Notes: generated by a model not told the origin, from the sequence alone. Positions 50,745-60,908 are shown, counted from the first letter of the stretch. The stretch: DNA of 64,000 bases from Gp6-AA40 sp963742105 (GCA_963742105.1 CAVUKN010000005.1:434001-498000); one strand, 5' to 3'. Translations and numbers: made by a program.

Positions 50745-51566
50745 ATGAGCGACCCGGTGTACGAGATCTACGCGCTCAAATACGCTCATCACGACCGGCA
50801 TTCGCGCGAGAACTTCCTGGTGGAGGACCCGCACGACGGGCCTCAGCCGCTGGCGTATTACGTCTGGGTCATCGCTGGCAACGACCGGACGATCCTCGTG
50901 GACACCGGTTTCGACGAAACGATGGCGCAGAAGCGCCGCCGCACGATCACACGTCCGGTCACGGACGGGCTCCGCGCGCTCGGCGTCGCCGCGTCGTCGA
51001 TTGAGGACATCATCCTCACGCATCTGCACTACGACCACTGCGGCAACTACGACGCGTTCCCGCGCGCCCGCTATCACGTGCAGGACACCGAGGTCGCGTA
51101 CGCCACCGGCCGGTACATGTGCCATCCGCTGATGCGGATCCCGTTCGAGATCGAAGACGTCGTCCGCTTGATTCGCAACGTGTATGCGGGCCGCGTGCGT
51201 GTTTCACGACGGCACCGACGAGATCGCGCCGGGGATTACGGTCCACAGGATCGGCGGCCACTCGAAAGGACTGCAGGCGTGCGCGTGACGACGCGGCGCG
51301 GTCCGGTGGTGCTCGCGTCCGACTGCTGCCATCTGTATTCGCACTTCACCGAAGGGCGCGTGTACCCGGTCACCTACAACGTCGGCGAAGTGCTCGAGGG
51401 CTATCGGACACTTCGGCAGCTTGCCGCGTCCGACGAGCACGTGATCCCAGGTCACGATCCGGCTGTGCTCGATCTCTATCCACCGGTGTCGCCGGAACTC
51501 GCCGGCGTGGCCGCGCGCCTCGATCTCGCACCGCGTCCGCTCGAAGTGATGGCGGGCGTCCGATGA
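50745..51566 (+). CDS. N-acyl homoserine lactonase family MBL-fold hydrolase (frameshifted)
   Basis: About 273 residues of metallo-beta-lactamase fold. IILTHLHYDHCGNYDAFP holds the HxHxDH metal motif, and VVLASDCCHLYSHFTEGRVY, HVIPGHDPAVLDLYP supply the later ligands. Between about 51205 and 51283 the frame is shifted: the correct frame there reads VFHDGTDEIAPGITVHRIGG HSKGLQ, typical of the family, so there is one insertion and one compensating deletion. Its stop overlaps the next start (ATGA). Lactone cleavage is the family role; the true substrate is unknown. Confidence 0.82.
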   Translation: MSDPVYEIYALKYAHHDRHSRENFLVEDPHDGPQPLAYYVWVIAGNDRTILVDTGFDETMAQKRRRTITRPVTDGLRALGVAASSIEDIILTHLHYDHCGNYDAFPRARYHVQDTEVAYATGRYMCHPLMRIPFEIEDVVRLIRNVYAGRVRVSRRHRRDRAGDYGPQDRRPLERTAGVRVTTRRGPVVLASDCCHLYSHFTEGRVYPVTYNVGEVLEGYRTLRQLAASDEHVIPGHDPAVLDLYPPVSPELAGVAARLDLAPRPLEVMAGVR

Positions 51567-53988
51567 CACGGCGCGCGGCGATCCTGCTGGCGCTGGTCTG
51601 GGTTGGCGCGGTCGGTGCTGCAGGCGGAGCCCGCAGCGCACCCCCGCACGGTGCCGCATCCACCGCCGGCGCCGCGTCGCGCCTCGCCGGAAACGCGCGC
51701 GGCGAACGAGGCGATGCTCACGCAGTACTGCGTGACCTGTCACAACGAGCGTCTGAAGACCGGCGGACTCGTGCTCGATCCGCAGGCGCTCGGCGACGTC
51801 GCCGGACACGCCGACGTCTGGGAGAAGGTCGTCCGCAAGGTCGGCGCGGGACTCATGCCGCCGCAGGGAATGCCGCGCCCGCGCCTGAGGCGCTCGAACG
51901 CGTTGACCGGATTTCTCGCAGGACGAACTCGATCGCGCCGCCGTGGCGTCGCCCAATCCGGGCCGTCCGATGCTGCACCGGCTGAATCGCGCCGAGTACG
52001 CGAACGCGATTCGCGATCTGCTGCATCTCGACGTGGACACGGCGACGCTGCTGCCACCGGACGATTCGGCCTACGGCTTCGACAACGTCGCCGACGTGCT
52101 CGGTGTCTCGCCGTCGCTGCAGGAACGCTACCTCGTCCGCGGCGTCGAAGATCAGCGCGCTGGCCGTTGGCGACGTCGGCATCCGGCCGAGCAGCGAGAC
52201 GTATCGCGTGCGACAGGACCTGTCGCAGAACCAGCACATCGAGGGGCTGCCGCTGGGGACGATCGGCGGCATCCGCATCAGCCACTTCTTCCCCGTCGAC
52301 GGCGATTACGACATCAAGACCACCCTCTACCGCACCAACCTGAACATCGTCCGCGGCCTCGAGTATCCGAACGACTTCGAGATCGCGATCGATGGCGAGC
52401 CGGTGCATCACGTGACGATCGGCGGGCAGGAGGATCTTGCCGCGCTGTTCCAGAAGCCGACCGACACTGGTGATGCGGTCGAAGCGCGGATGCGCGTGAA
52501 GGTGCCTGTCACTGCCGGTTCGCACGAGGTGACGGTGACCTTCATCGGCAACCTGCCGGTCGAAGACACGCAGCGGCTCCAGACATTCCTGCGCAGCTCG
52601 GCCGACAACTTCGACTGGACCGGCCGGCCGCACATTCAGACGGTCGCGATCGCGGGCCCGTTCAACGTCACCGGACCAGGGCAACAGCGAGAGTCGAGCC
52701 GAAGTGTTCTCCTGTCATGCCCAGTGCGACGATGACGGAGGCGCGTTGTGCGCGCCAGATTCTGTCGCGGCTGGCACGGCGCGCCTACCGTCGGCCGGTA
52801 GGCGAAGCCGAGCTGAAGCCGATTCTGCAGTTCTACGACGAAGGGCGCGCGAAGGGCAGCTTCGACGCCGGCATCGCGCGCGGCCTCGAGCGAATCCTGG
52901 CAAGCCCGTTGTTCGTCTTCCGGGTCGAAACGGATCCCGAGCGTGTTCCTGCGGGCACGGCGTATCGGGTCAGCGACGTCGAGCTCGCCTCGCGCTTGTC
53001 GTTCTTTCTGTGGAGCAGCATCCCCGACGAGGAACTGCTCGGGCTCGCGGAGCAGGGTCGCCTGCGCAACGAGGTGGTCCTCGGCAAACAGGTGGCCCGC
53101 ATGCTGGCTGACCCGCGGGCCGACGCGCTGATCACGAACTTCGCCGGCCAGTGGCTGCAGCTCCGGAATGTCCGCAGCGTGCAGCCGAATTCGGACCTCT
53201 ATCCCGACTTCGACGACAACCTGCGCCAGGGTTTCCGCCGTGAGACGGAGCTGCTCTTCGACAGCATCGTCCGCGAGGATCGGCCGGTGCTGGAGCTGCT
53301 GACCGCCGACTACACGTTCGTCAACGAGCGGCTGGCGCGGCACTACGGGATGCCCGGGGTCTACGGCAGCCGCTTCCGCCGTGTGCCGATCAAGGACGAG
53401 GCGCGACGCGGACTGCTGGGGCAGGGGTCGATCCTGGCGGTGACGTCGCACGCGGAGCGCACGTCGCCGGTGCTGCGCGGCAAGTGGGTGCTCGACAATC
53501 TGCTCGGTCTGCCGGTGCCGCCGCCGCCGGCGGACGTGAACACCAACCTGCAGCCGAGTGGCGACGCACCCAAGACGTTGCGCGCACAGATGGAGGCGCA
53601 CCGATCGAGTCCCGGTCTGCGCGAGCTGCCATCGCGTGATGGATCCGATCGGCTTCGCGATGGAGAACTTCGATCCGACCGGGAGCGTGGCGGTCGCGTG
53701 AGCCGGGCGGGCCGATCGACGCGTCGGGTCAGCTGGCTGACGGCACGAAGATCAACGGCGTCGTCGAGCTGCGCAAGGCGATCCTCGCGCGCCCCGAGAT
53801 GTTCGTCGTCAACCCTGACCGAGAAGCTGTTGATTTACGCGCTTGGGCGGGGAGTCGACACTTACGACATGCCGGTCGTACGCCGCATCGTGGCGGACGC
53901 GAAGCAGGACAACTACCGCTTCGCGTCAATCGTGCGCGGCATCATCCGCAGCACGCCGTTTCAGATGCGGATGAAAAGGGAGACGTGA
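51563..53988 (+). CDS. DUF1592/DUF1588/DUF1585 c-type cytochrome-like protein (frameshifted)
   Basis: About 800 residues. Signal peptide RRAAILLALVWVGAVGAAG; a haem-binding CVTCHNERLKTGGLVLDPQA; DUF1587-type LHRLNRAEYANAIRDLLHLD; long DUF1592 block (IRPSSETYRVRQDLSQNQHI, then RCARQILSRLARRAYRRPV); DUF1588 (RLARHYGMPGVYGSRFRRV, RGLLGQGSILAVTSHAERTS, PVLRGKWVLDNLLG); CASCHRVMDPIGFAMENFDP; and DUF1585 EKLLIYALGRGVDTYDMPVV. About eight +1 shifts (near 51625, 51930, 52145, 52680, 52725, 53615, 53674, 53812) break it. Coupled to the MBL gene by ATGA and followed by DUF1552, as usual in Planctomycetes and Acidobacteria. Function unknown. Confidence 0.82.
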
Positions 53989-54096
53989 TTCGAATTCAGA
54001 ATTCAGAATGCAGAATTCAGAATGCCGAAGAAAGAATGCGGACTTCGGGCACGCCTGACTTAATTCTGCATTCTGCATTCTGAATTCTGAATTCGG
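53988..54096. repeat. GAATTCAGAATGC-unit palindrome (family D)
   Basis: The left arm repeats CAGAATTCAGAATGC units; the right arm is ATTCTGCATTCTGAATTC in repeated units. The spacer is AAGAAAGAATGCGGACTTCG plus about 15 bases. It lies between the DUF1592 and DUF1552 genes and starts at the stop codon. Confidence 0.88.
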
Positions 54097-54104
54097 TAAC
54101 CACC

Positions 54105-55437
54105 ATGTATGTGAGCAAGAAGTTCATCCCCCGTCGCACGTTCCTCTCCGGCATGGGTGTCGTCGTCGGTCTGCCGCTGCTCGAAGCGATGGTGCCGGCG
54201 TTCACGGCGCTGGCGCAGACGGCGGCACAGCCGAAGCCCAGGTTTGGTGCGGTCTACTTTCCCGAACGGTGCCATCGTCGAACAGTGGATCCCTGACCAG
54301 GTCGGCGCCGGGTTCGAGTTCAAGCCGATCCTGAAGCCGCTCGAAGCCTTCAAGGACCAGATGGTCCTCGTGACGAACCTGACACGGTCGCACCCGGGCA
54401 GCCAGGTCGGCGATCACGCCGTGAGCGCTGCCGGATTCCTCACCGGCGTCTGGCCGAAGCGGACAGAAGCCGAAGACGTCTATGCCAACACCTCGATCGA
54501 CCAGGCGGTGGCGCAGCAGATCGGCCAGGAGACGCCGTTTCCGTCGCTGGAAGTCGCCACCGAGGACTTCACCGGCTATGTGGGCGCCTGTTCCCCGGGA
54601 TTCAACTGCGCCTACCTGAACACGATTTCGTGGAAGACGCCCGTCGACGCCGCTGCCGATGGACATCAATCCGCGCGTGGTGTTCGAGCGGATGTTCGAT
54701 GGCGGCTCGACCGCGGCACAGCGCGCGTCGCGGATGCGCGAGCAGCGCAGCCTGCTCGACTCGATTTCGGAAGAAGCGAACCGGTTGCAGCAGGGGCTCG
54801 GGGTTCGCGATCGCGCCCGCGTGTCGGACTATCTCGACAACATCCGTGAGATCGAACGGCGGCTCGAACGCGCGGAGGCACATGCGGCCGGCGACGTCAC
54901 GTTCGATGCCCCTGTCGGCGTGCCCGACTCGTTCGAGGAGCATGTCGGCCTGATGTTCGACTTGCTGGCGCTGGCGTACCAGGCCGACGTGACACGGGTG
55001 TTCTCGTTCATGCTCTCGCGCGAACTGAGCCAGCGGACGTATCCGCAGATCGGCGTGACCGAACAGCATCACTCGGTGTCGCATCATGGCAACGACGCCC
55101 AGAAGATCGCGCAGAACGTGAAGGTGAACACCTATCACGCGACGCTGTTCGCCAAGATTCCTGGACAAGCTGCGTTCGACACCGGATGGCGACGGCTACG
55201 CTCCTCGATCACTCGCTCATCATCTACGGCGGCGGCATGGGCAACCCCAACCCGCACGCCAGCGATCCGCTGCCGGTGGCTGCGATCGGCGGCGCCGTCG
55301 GCAAGGGGCATCGCCACATCCAGGTCCCGACGCGGACACCGGTCGGAAACCTGTGGCTCTCGATCGCGAATCGATACGGCAGCGATCTCACGACGTTCGG
55401 CGACAGCAACGGCCGCGTCGACGAGTTGTTTGCCTGA
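54105..55437 (+). CDS. DUF1552 domain-containing protein (frameshifted)
   Basis: About 440 residues. N-terminus PRRTFLSGMGVVVGLPLLEA is a Tat-like signal; then RFGAVYFPNGAIVEQWIPDQ, RSHPGSQVGDHAVSAAGFLT, TSIDQAVAQQIGQETPFPSL, MDINPRVVFERMFDGG, VTEQHHSVSHHGND and HSLIIYGGGMGNPNPHASDP, the standard DUF1552 order. Four +1 shifts occur near 54262, 54635, 55157 and 55197, each explained by one extra base. It is paired with the DUF1592 gene as in many Planctomycetes and Acidobacteria. Function unknown. Confidence 0.83.
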
Positions 55438-55438
55438 G

Positions 55439-57043
55439 ATGCGACCGCCGATTGCGGATCATCGTCGCGCGGGCGTTGTCGCGCCTGCGTCACCTGACTC
55501 CGGCGGGGCGCGCCGAAGCGCTGCGCGCGCAGGCGGCAGGTCCGCGAGAGCGAATCTGACAAGGCTCGCGCCATTGGCGGTACTGCTCGCGATGACGGTG
55601 ACGCTGGCCGGTGACGGAGTCCGCCTGATTGACGCCGTGCGCGGCGGCGACCGGACGGCCGTGCGTTCTCTCCTGCGCGCGAAGGCCGACGTCAACGTCG
55701 CAGAGCCGGATGGCACGACGGCGCTGCAGTGGGCGGCGCAGGCCGACGACATCGAGATGGTGCGACTGCTTCTGGCGAACGGCGCCCGGGTCAGCGCGGC
55801 CAATCGCTACGGTGCCACCGCGCTCTCGCTGGCGGCGCTCAACGGCAGCGCGACGATGATCGAGGCGCTGCTCGCCGCGGGTGCCGATCCGAACACCGTC
55901 GTTTCGCGCGGGCAGACGGTGCTGATGACGGCGTCGCGCAGCGGCCATGTCGCCGCGGTCAGGGCCCTGCTGGATCACGGGGCGCAGCGTGGACGCGCAG
56001 GAGGACTTGCTCGGCGAGACCGCGCTGACCTGGGCAGCCGCAGAGAACCACGCCGACATCGTGGCGCTGCTGCTGAAGGCGAAGGCTGACCCGAACCAGC
56101 GATCGAAGTCGGTGTCGTGGCCGAAGGACAGCTTCGGTCTGGAGGGGGTGCCGACGTTCCTGCCCAAGGGCGGCTGGACGCCGTTGATGTACGCCGCGCG
56201 CGAAGGCGCAACGGACGCGGCGCGAACGCTGGCCGAGGCCGGCGCCGATCTCAACGCGGTTGACGCGGAGAAGACGTCGGCGTTGATACGCGCGATCACC
56301 AACAGCCATTACGACACGGCAGCCGCGCTCATCGCGGCGGGCGCAGATCCGAACCTCGCCGACAATGCCGGCATGGCGGCGCTATACGCGGCCGTGGACA
56401 TGAGCTCGCTCGGCGAGGTCTACGGCCGGCCGCCGCGGCGCGTCAACGACACGCACACCGCCGTCGACATCGTCACGCTGCTGCTGCAGCACGGCGCTGA
56501 TCCGAATGCCCGCCTCAAGACGCCGCTCCTGACGCGCGCGCACACACCGGGCGACCCGGTCCTTGGCGAGGGGGCGACGCCGCTGATGCGCGCCGCCAAG
56601 AATGGTGACTATCGTGCAATGGAAGTGCTCCTCGCGCACGGTGCCGACGTCACCACCAGAGATCAAGAACAACAGCACGCGTGCTGATGTATGCCAGCGG
56701 CCTCGGTCGCGGCACGAGCGCGTTTGCCGAGGACGTCGGCAGCGAAAGCGATCTGTTCCGCGCGGCGAAGCTGGCGCTCGAGTACGGTGCGGACGCCACA
56801 TCGGCCAACGACCAGGGCGCGACCGCGCTTCATTACGCGGCGCAGTCCGGCCTCAACTCCGTCGTGCAGCTGCTGGCTGACTACGGCGCTGTGCTCGACG
56901 CCAAGGACAAGCAGGGGCGCGTGCCGGCGGATTCGGCCATGGGCGTCGGCGGCCGCGGCCGCGCCGGCGGTCCGCCGATCGTCCACAAGGACACGGCGGA
57001 GCTGATCAACCGTCTGATCGCTCAACGAGGTAGTTCACGATAA
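55439..57043 (+). CDS. Secreted ankyrin-repeat protein (frameshifted)
   Basis: About 530 residues: a hydrophobic signal APLAVLLAMTVTLAGD, then some nine ankyrin repeats such as DGTTALQWAAQADDIEMVRL, YGATALSLAALNGSATMIEA, LLGETALTWAAAENHADIVA, GGWTPLMYAAREGATDAART, GATPLMRAAKNGDYRAMEVL and QGATALHYAAQSGLNSVVQL. Three +1 shifts lie near 55985, 56660 and 56688. The ATG at 55439 overlaps the end of DUF1552, but the true start may be nearer the signal peptide. The DUF1592-DUF1552-ankyrin order suggests a shared envelope function. Confidence 0.8.
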
Positions 57044-57142
57044 CTTCCAACTCCCAACAGCTGACGCCAGTCCACCTCCCCAAACCTGATCGACGAACAC
57101 TTGGGAGTTGGGGAAGCGAAAGACGTTGGGCGTTGGGAGTTG
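57042..57142. repeat. CCAACTCC palindrome (family A, copy 3)
   Basis: The left arm AACTTCCAACTCCCAACAG and the right arm CTTGGGAGTTGGGG...ACGTTGGGCGTTGGGAG flank a 20-nt centre. It begins at the stop codon of the ankyrin gene and ends 20 bases before the MFS start. Confidence 0.88.
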
Positions 57143-57161
57143 TCGAACAGGGAGCCACTGT

Positions 57162-58463
57162 TTGAGTTCATCGGGAGTAATCTCAGGCACTTCTGTTCGC
57201 ACCGCCTCGGTTCTGCCGTGGTGGCGAGAGGTCACGCGCGATCAGTGGCGGGCCTTCTTCGCGGTCTTTCTCGGCTGGATTGTCGACTCATTCGACTTCA
57301 ACATCCTGGCCTTCATCCTGATCGACATCCAGAACCACTTCACCGTCGACAAGGCGCTGGCTGGCGCGCTCGGGACGGTGACGCTGATGATGCGGCTGAT
57401 CGGCGGCACGATCGCCGGCGCGGCCGCCGATCGCTGGGGCCGCAGGCTCCCGCTGATGCTGTCGGTCCTCTGGTTCTCGGTGTTCGCCTTCCTCAGCGGC
57501 TTTTCCACGTCCTACGCGATGCTGTTCGGACTGCGCGCGCTGTTCGGCCTTGGCATGGGCGGCGAGTGGGCCGCCGGCATGCCGCTCGTGCTCGAACATT
57601 GGCCGACGAAGTTGCGCGGTCTCGCCTCCGGTCTCATGCTCGGCGGCTGGTACTGGGGTTACCTGCTGTCGGCGGCGGTGTTCCAGTTCGTGTATCCGAT
57701 GTTCGACACGCAGTCCGACATCGCCTGGCGCGCGATGTTCTGGATCTGCATCGTGCCGGCGCTGTTCACGCTCTGGATCCGCCGGAACGTACCGGAGAGT
57801 CCGGTGTGGCTCGCCCGCCAGCGCGCGATCGCCGAAGCGAAGCGCGTCGGGCGCCCGCTTCCCGATTCGCCCGGCTCGGTGGCGCGGATCTTCAAGCCCG
57901 ACCTGCTCTGGACGACCGTGCAGACGACCCTGGTGATCGGGTCGTTCATGTGCATCTATTACTCGGTCAACTTCTGGTATCCCACGTTCCTTCGCGAAGG
58001 ACAACGGGAGACGCTGCCGTATCTGGCGTTGTTCAACATCGGCGCGATCGTCGGTACCGCAGTGTGGGGCAGGCTGTCTGAGACGCGACTGGGCCGCCGC
58101 GGGGCGGTGACGATGACCGTCATCCTCGGCCTGGTGTCGCTGCGGTTTTATCTGTATTCAACCGACACCACGATGCTCATGGTCGGGGCGGCGATGATGG
58201 GGGCGTTCGGCATGGGTGTGTGGGGAATGGCCCCTGCCTATACGGTGGAGCGCTACCCGACGGAGACGCGCGGCGTCGGCCCGGGGTTCTGCTACCACGC
58301 CGGTGCAGCGATCGGGGCGACGATGCCGACGCTGCTCGGCTTCCTGCAGGATCGCGGGTTCGCGATGGTCAATGCCATGAGTGCCGCGATGGTGGTGTCG
58401 GCGCTGGTGGCGCTCGCGGCGATCTGGTCGGGACCGGAGACGCGCGGGAAAGTGTTCGATTAA
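57162..58463 (+). CDS. MFS transporter (sialate:H+ symporter-like)
   Basis: A 433-aa permease with twelve helices. WREVTRDQWRAFFAVFLGWI and VDSFDFNILAFILIDI are close to the SHS/AAHS branch that moves organic acids. The loop 2-3 motif AADRWGRRLPLML and the GLGMGGEWAAGMPLVLEHWP block are canonical. The start is TTG 57162, seven bases after AGGGAG; the ATG-led longer reading runs into the CCAACTCC palindrome. It lies between the ankyrin gene and two HWEGDTLVV paralogues. Aromatic or hydroxy acids are plausible substrates, but this is not shown. Confidence 0.9.
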   Translation: MSSSGVISGTSVRTASVLPWWREVTRDQWRAFFAVFLGWIVDSFDFNILAFILIDIQNHFTVDKALAGALGTVTLMMRLIGGTIAGAAADRWGRRLPLMLSVLWFSVFAFLSGFSTSYAMLFGLRALFGLGMGGEWAAGMPLVLEHWPTKLRGLASGLMLGGWYWGYLLSAAVFQFVYPMFDTQSDIAWRAMFWICIVPALFTLWIRRNVPESPVWLARQRAIAEAKRVGRPLPDSPGSVARIFKPDLLWTTVQTTLVIGSFMCIYYSVNFWYPTFLREGQRETLPYLALFNIGAIVGTAVWGRLSETRLGRRGAVTMTVILGLVSLRFYLYSTDTTMLMVGAAMMGAFGMGVWGMAPAYTVERYPTETRGVGPGFCYHAGAAIGATMPTLLGFLQDRGFAMVNAMSAAMVVSALVALAAIWSGPETRGKVFD

Positions 58464-58566
58464 TCGTGAATCGTGAATCGTGAGTCGTGAATCGTGAATC
58501 GTGAATCGAATGGCGATGCTGCCTGGCTTTCCGATTCACGATTCATCATTCGCGATTCACGATTCC
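58462..58566. repeat. GTGAATC-unit palindrome (family B, copy 3)
   Basis: Six tandem units on the left (CGTGAATCGTGAATCGTGAG...) face CGATTCACGATTCATC and CGCGATTCACGATTCC on the right, with a 24-nt spacer. It starts at the MFS stop codon. Confidence 0.88.
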
Positions 58567-58589
58567 GCGGGAGCGTGCAATGCGTCGTG

Positions 58590-59662
58590 ATGACATCGTG
58601 GAGTGCTGATCGCCGCCGCGTGCCTGTTTGTCGCCGGCACCGCGGCCCTGGCGCAGGGGCAGCGTGGCAATACGAGCGGTGTCGAGGTGGGCACCGTCCG
58701 GCGGACGAACCCGATCAACCCGGACGAAGTGCCGAAGCGGAAGAAGCCGGCGCCGAATCCGCCGCGGGGAACCTACAAGCCGCCGCGTACGCCATGGGGC
58801 GATCCGGACATCGCCGGCGCCTATAACAACAGCGACGAGAGCAGCATCCCGTTCGAGCGGCCGAACGAGTTCGCCGGCCGCACGCTCGACAGCTTTACCG
58901 CGACCGAGCTCGAACAGCTGACGAAGCAGCGGCAGGAGCGGACGATCGAGTCGAACCCGACGTTGAGCGAATTCCCTGGCGCGACGAGCCCGATGCACTG
59001 GTTCGAGAACTACTTCGCGGCCAACAGCCGCGCCTGGCTGGTGTCCGATCCGCCGGACGGCAAGGTACCGCCGCAGACTGACGAAGCGCGGCAGCGCACT
59101 GCGGCTCGCACTGCCGCCCGGCAGGGTCGTGGCCCGGCGGACTCGTGGGAGGACCGCAGCCTCTACGACCGGTGCATCACGCGCGGCGTCCCTGGCTCGA
59201 TGATGCCGGCGATCTACGGCAACTCGTACCAGATCCAGCAGGGTCCCGGCGTCGTGACGATCACCTACGAGATGATCCACGATACGCGCGTCATCCCGCT
59301 CGATGGCCGGCCGCACCTCTCCAGCGGAATTCGTCAGTATCTCGGTGACGCACGCGGTCACTGGGACGGCAACACGCTGGTTGTCGAGACCACCAACTTC
59401 AACGACAAGGTGCCGTACCGCGGCTCGAGCGAGAACCTGAAGCTGATCGAGCGCTTCACGCCGCTCGGGACCGGACACGCTCGAATGGTCGGTCACCTTC
59501 GACGATCCCCACACGTGGACGCGGCCCTGGACGTTCGCGATGAACCTGATTCACGACGAATCGCAGCCGCCGTTCGAGTACGCCTGCCACGAGGGCAATT
59601 ACGGGCTGCGGAACGTGCTGTCGGCGGCGCGCGCTGAGGAAGCCGCGCAACAGAAGAAATAG
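58590..59662 (+). CDS. Secreted HWEGDTLVV-family protein (paralogue 6, frameshifted)
   Basis: About 355 residues, a longer subtype. ATG 58590 followed by a +1 change near 58602 gives a normal signal peptide (VLIAAACLFVAGTAALAQ). Then APRTPWGDPDIAGAYNNSDE (here as PRTPWGDPDIAG), DRCITRGVPGSMMPAIYGNS, GVVTITYEMIHDTRVIPLDG, DARGHWDGNTLVVETTNF, a +1 change near 59471 and EWSVTFDDPHTWTRPWTFAM, YACHEGNYGLRNVLSAARAE. It is followed by a close paralogue. Function unknown. Confidence 0.8.
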
Positions 59663-59789
59663 AACAACTCCCAATCCCCAACGGCTGTCGCTTGTCCAAC
59701 TCCCAACCCGATGACGGAGCCACGGCCACGGGTGGACGATGGGGCATTGGGGATTGGGAGAACGAGAGCCGTTGGGAGTTGGGAGTTAT
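59663..59789. repeat. CCAACTCC palindrome (family A, copy 4)
   Basis: AACAACTCCCAATCCCCAAC...CCAACTCCCAACC on the left and GCATTGGGGATTGGGAG...CCGTTGGGAGTTGGGAG on the right. It begins at the base after the stop codon of the upstream gene. Confidence 0.88.
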
Positions 59790-59815
59790 CAGCGGGCAGT
59801 CGAGAGGAGACGAAC

Positions 59816-60802
59816 ATGAAGCGGTCAGGTGCGATGGCGCTTGCCGCCGCGCTCGCTTTTGGTGCGGTGACCGTCGGGGCACAAAAGCCCGCGGGGTACA
59901 AAGCCCCGCGCACCCCCTGGGGCGATCCTGACCTGCAGGGCAACTACACGAACCTGAGCGAAGCCGGCACGCCGATGGAGCGCCCGGCCGAGTACGTCGG
60001 CAAGAACATGAACGAGTTCAGCCGCGAGGAGCTCACCCGAGATCAAGAAGACGCTGGCGGCTCGAACGATCAACGCGTTTCTTGGTCCCACGGAGGCGCC
60101 GGACAACTGGTGGCAGCCGGCCTACGGACAGTTCGTCGAGAAGGGGTCGCAGCTCTGGTTCGTCACCGATCCCGCCGACGGGCGCATTCCGCCGCTGACT
60201 CCCGAAGCGCAGCAGCGGCGTACCGCCGCGGCCGCCGGCCGCCAGGGATCGCGCCTACAAACGCGATCACCCGGACTGGGTCACCGACTTGAACCTCTAC
60301 GACCGTTGCATCACCCGCGGCTACCCGACGTCGATGTTGCCGACCATCTATGGCAACGCCTATCAGATCGTCCAGGGGCCCGGCGTCGTGGCCATCCGGA
60401 TGGAAATGATTCATGAAACACGCGTGATAGCGCTCACCGGCCAGCCGCACCCGGGCAGGGACGTCCATCTCGACATGGGAGATGCCCGCGGTCATTGGGA
60501 AGGCGAGACGCTCGTCGTCGAGTCGACGAATTTTCGCGATCGCAGCGTCTATCAGAACTGCCAACGCCGACCGGCTCACGCTCGTCGAGCGGTTCACCCG
60601 CACGGGCCCCGCGACCGTGCGCTGGCAGGTCACCGTTGACGATCCGACCACGTGGACCAAGCCGTGGACGTTCTCGATGCCGCTGACGCAGGACGACTCG
60701 CAGCCGTTCCAGGCCTACGAGTGCCACGAAGGGAACTACGGCGTGCCGAACATCCTGAGCGCAACGAGGGCGGAGGAGAAGGCGGCGGGGCAGAAGAAAT
60801 AG
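59816..60802 (+). CDS. Secreted HWEGDTLVV-family protein (paralogue 7, frameshifted)
   Basis: About 328 residues, close to paralogue 6. Signal peptide SGAMALAAALAFGAVTVGAQ; then YKAPRTPWGDPDLQGNYTNL, a +1 change near 60052 into EIKKTLAARTINAFLGPTEA and PDNWWQPAYGQFVEKGSQLW, a +1 near 60245 into DRAYKRDHPDWVTDLNLYDR, then DARGHWEGETLVVESTNF, a +1 near 60562 and LTLVERFTRTGPATVRWQVT, CHEGNYGVPNILSATRAEEK. Tandem duplication with the gene upstream is likely. Function unknown. Confidence 0.8.
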
Positions 60803-60803
60803 A

Positions 60804-60908
60804 TCAACTCCCAACGCCCAACGTCTGCCACTCGTCCAACTCCCAAACGTTCGAATTCAGATGGTATTTGGGAGTTGGGAATTGGACGGGCAACCGCCGT
60901 TGGGAGTT
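60804..60908. repeat. CCAACTCC palindrome (family A, copy 5)
   Basis: The left arm is CAACTCCCAACGCCCAACGT followed by CTGCCACTCGTCCAACTCCC; the right arm is TTTGGGAGTTGGGAATTGGA...CCGTTGGGAGTT. It lies between the stops of two convergent genes. Confidence 0.9.

Noticed and set aside
48609..60802. Programmed +1 frameshifting as a regulatory system in this region
   Set aside because: The shift sites share no slippery motif, occur several times per gene, and also affect unrelated genes elsewhere, so residual sequencing insertions are the simpler explanation.
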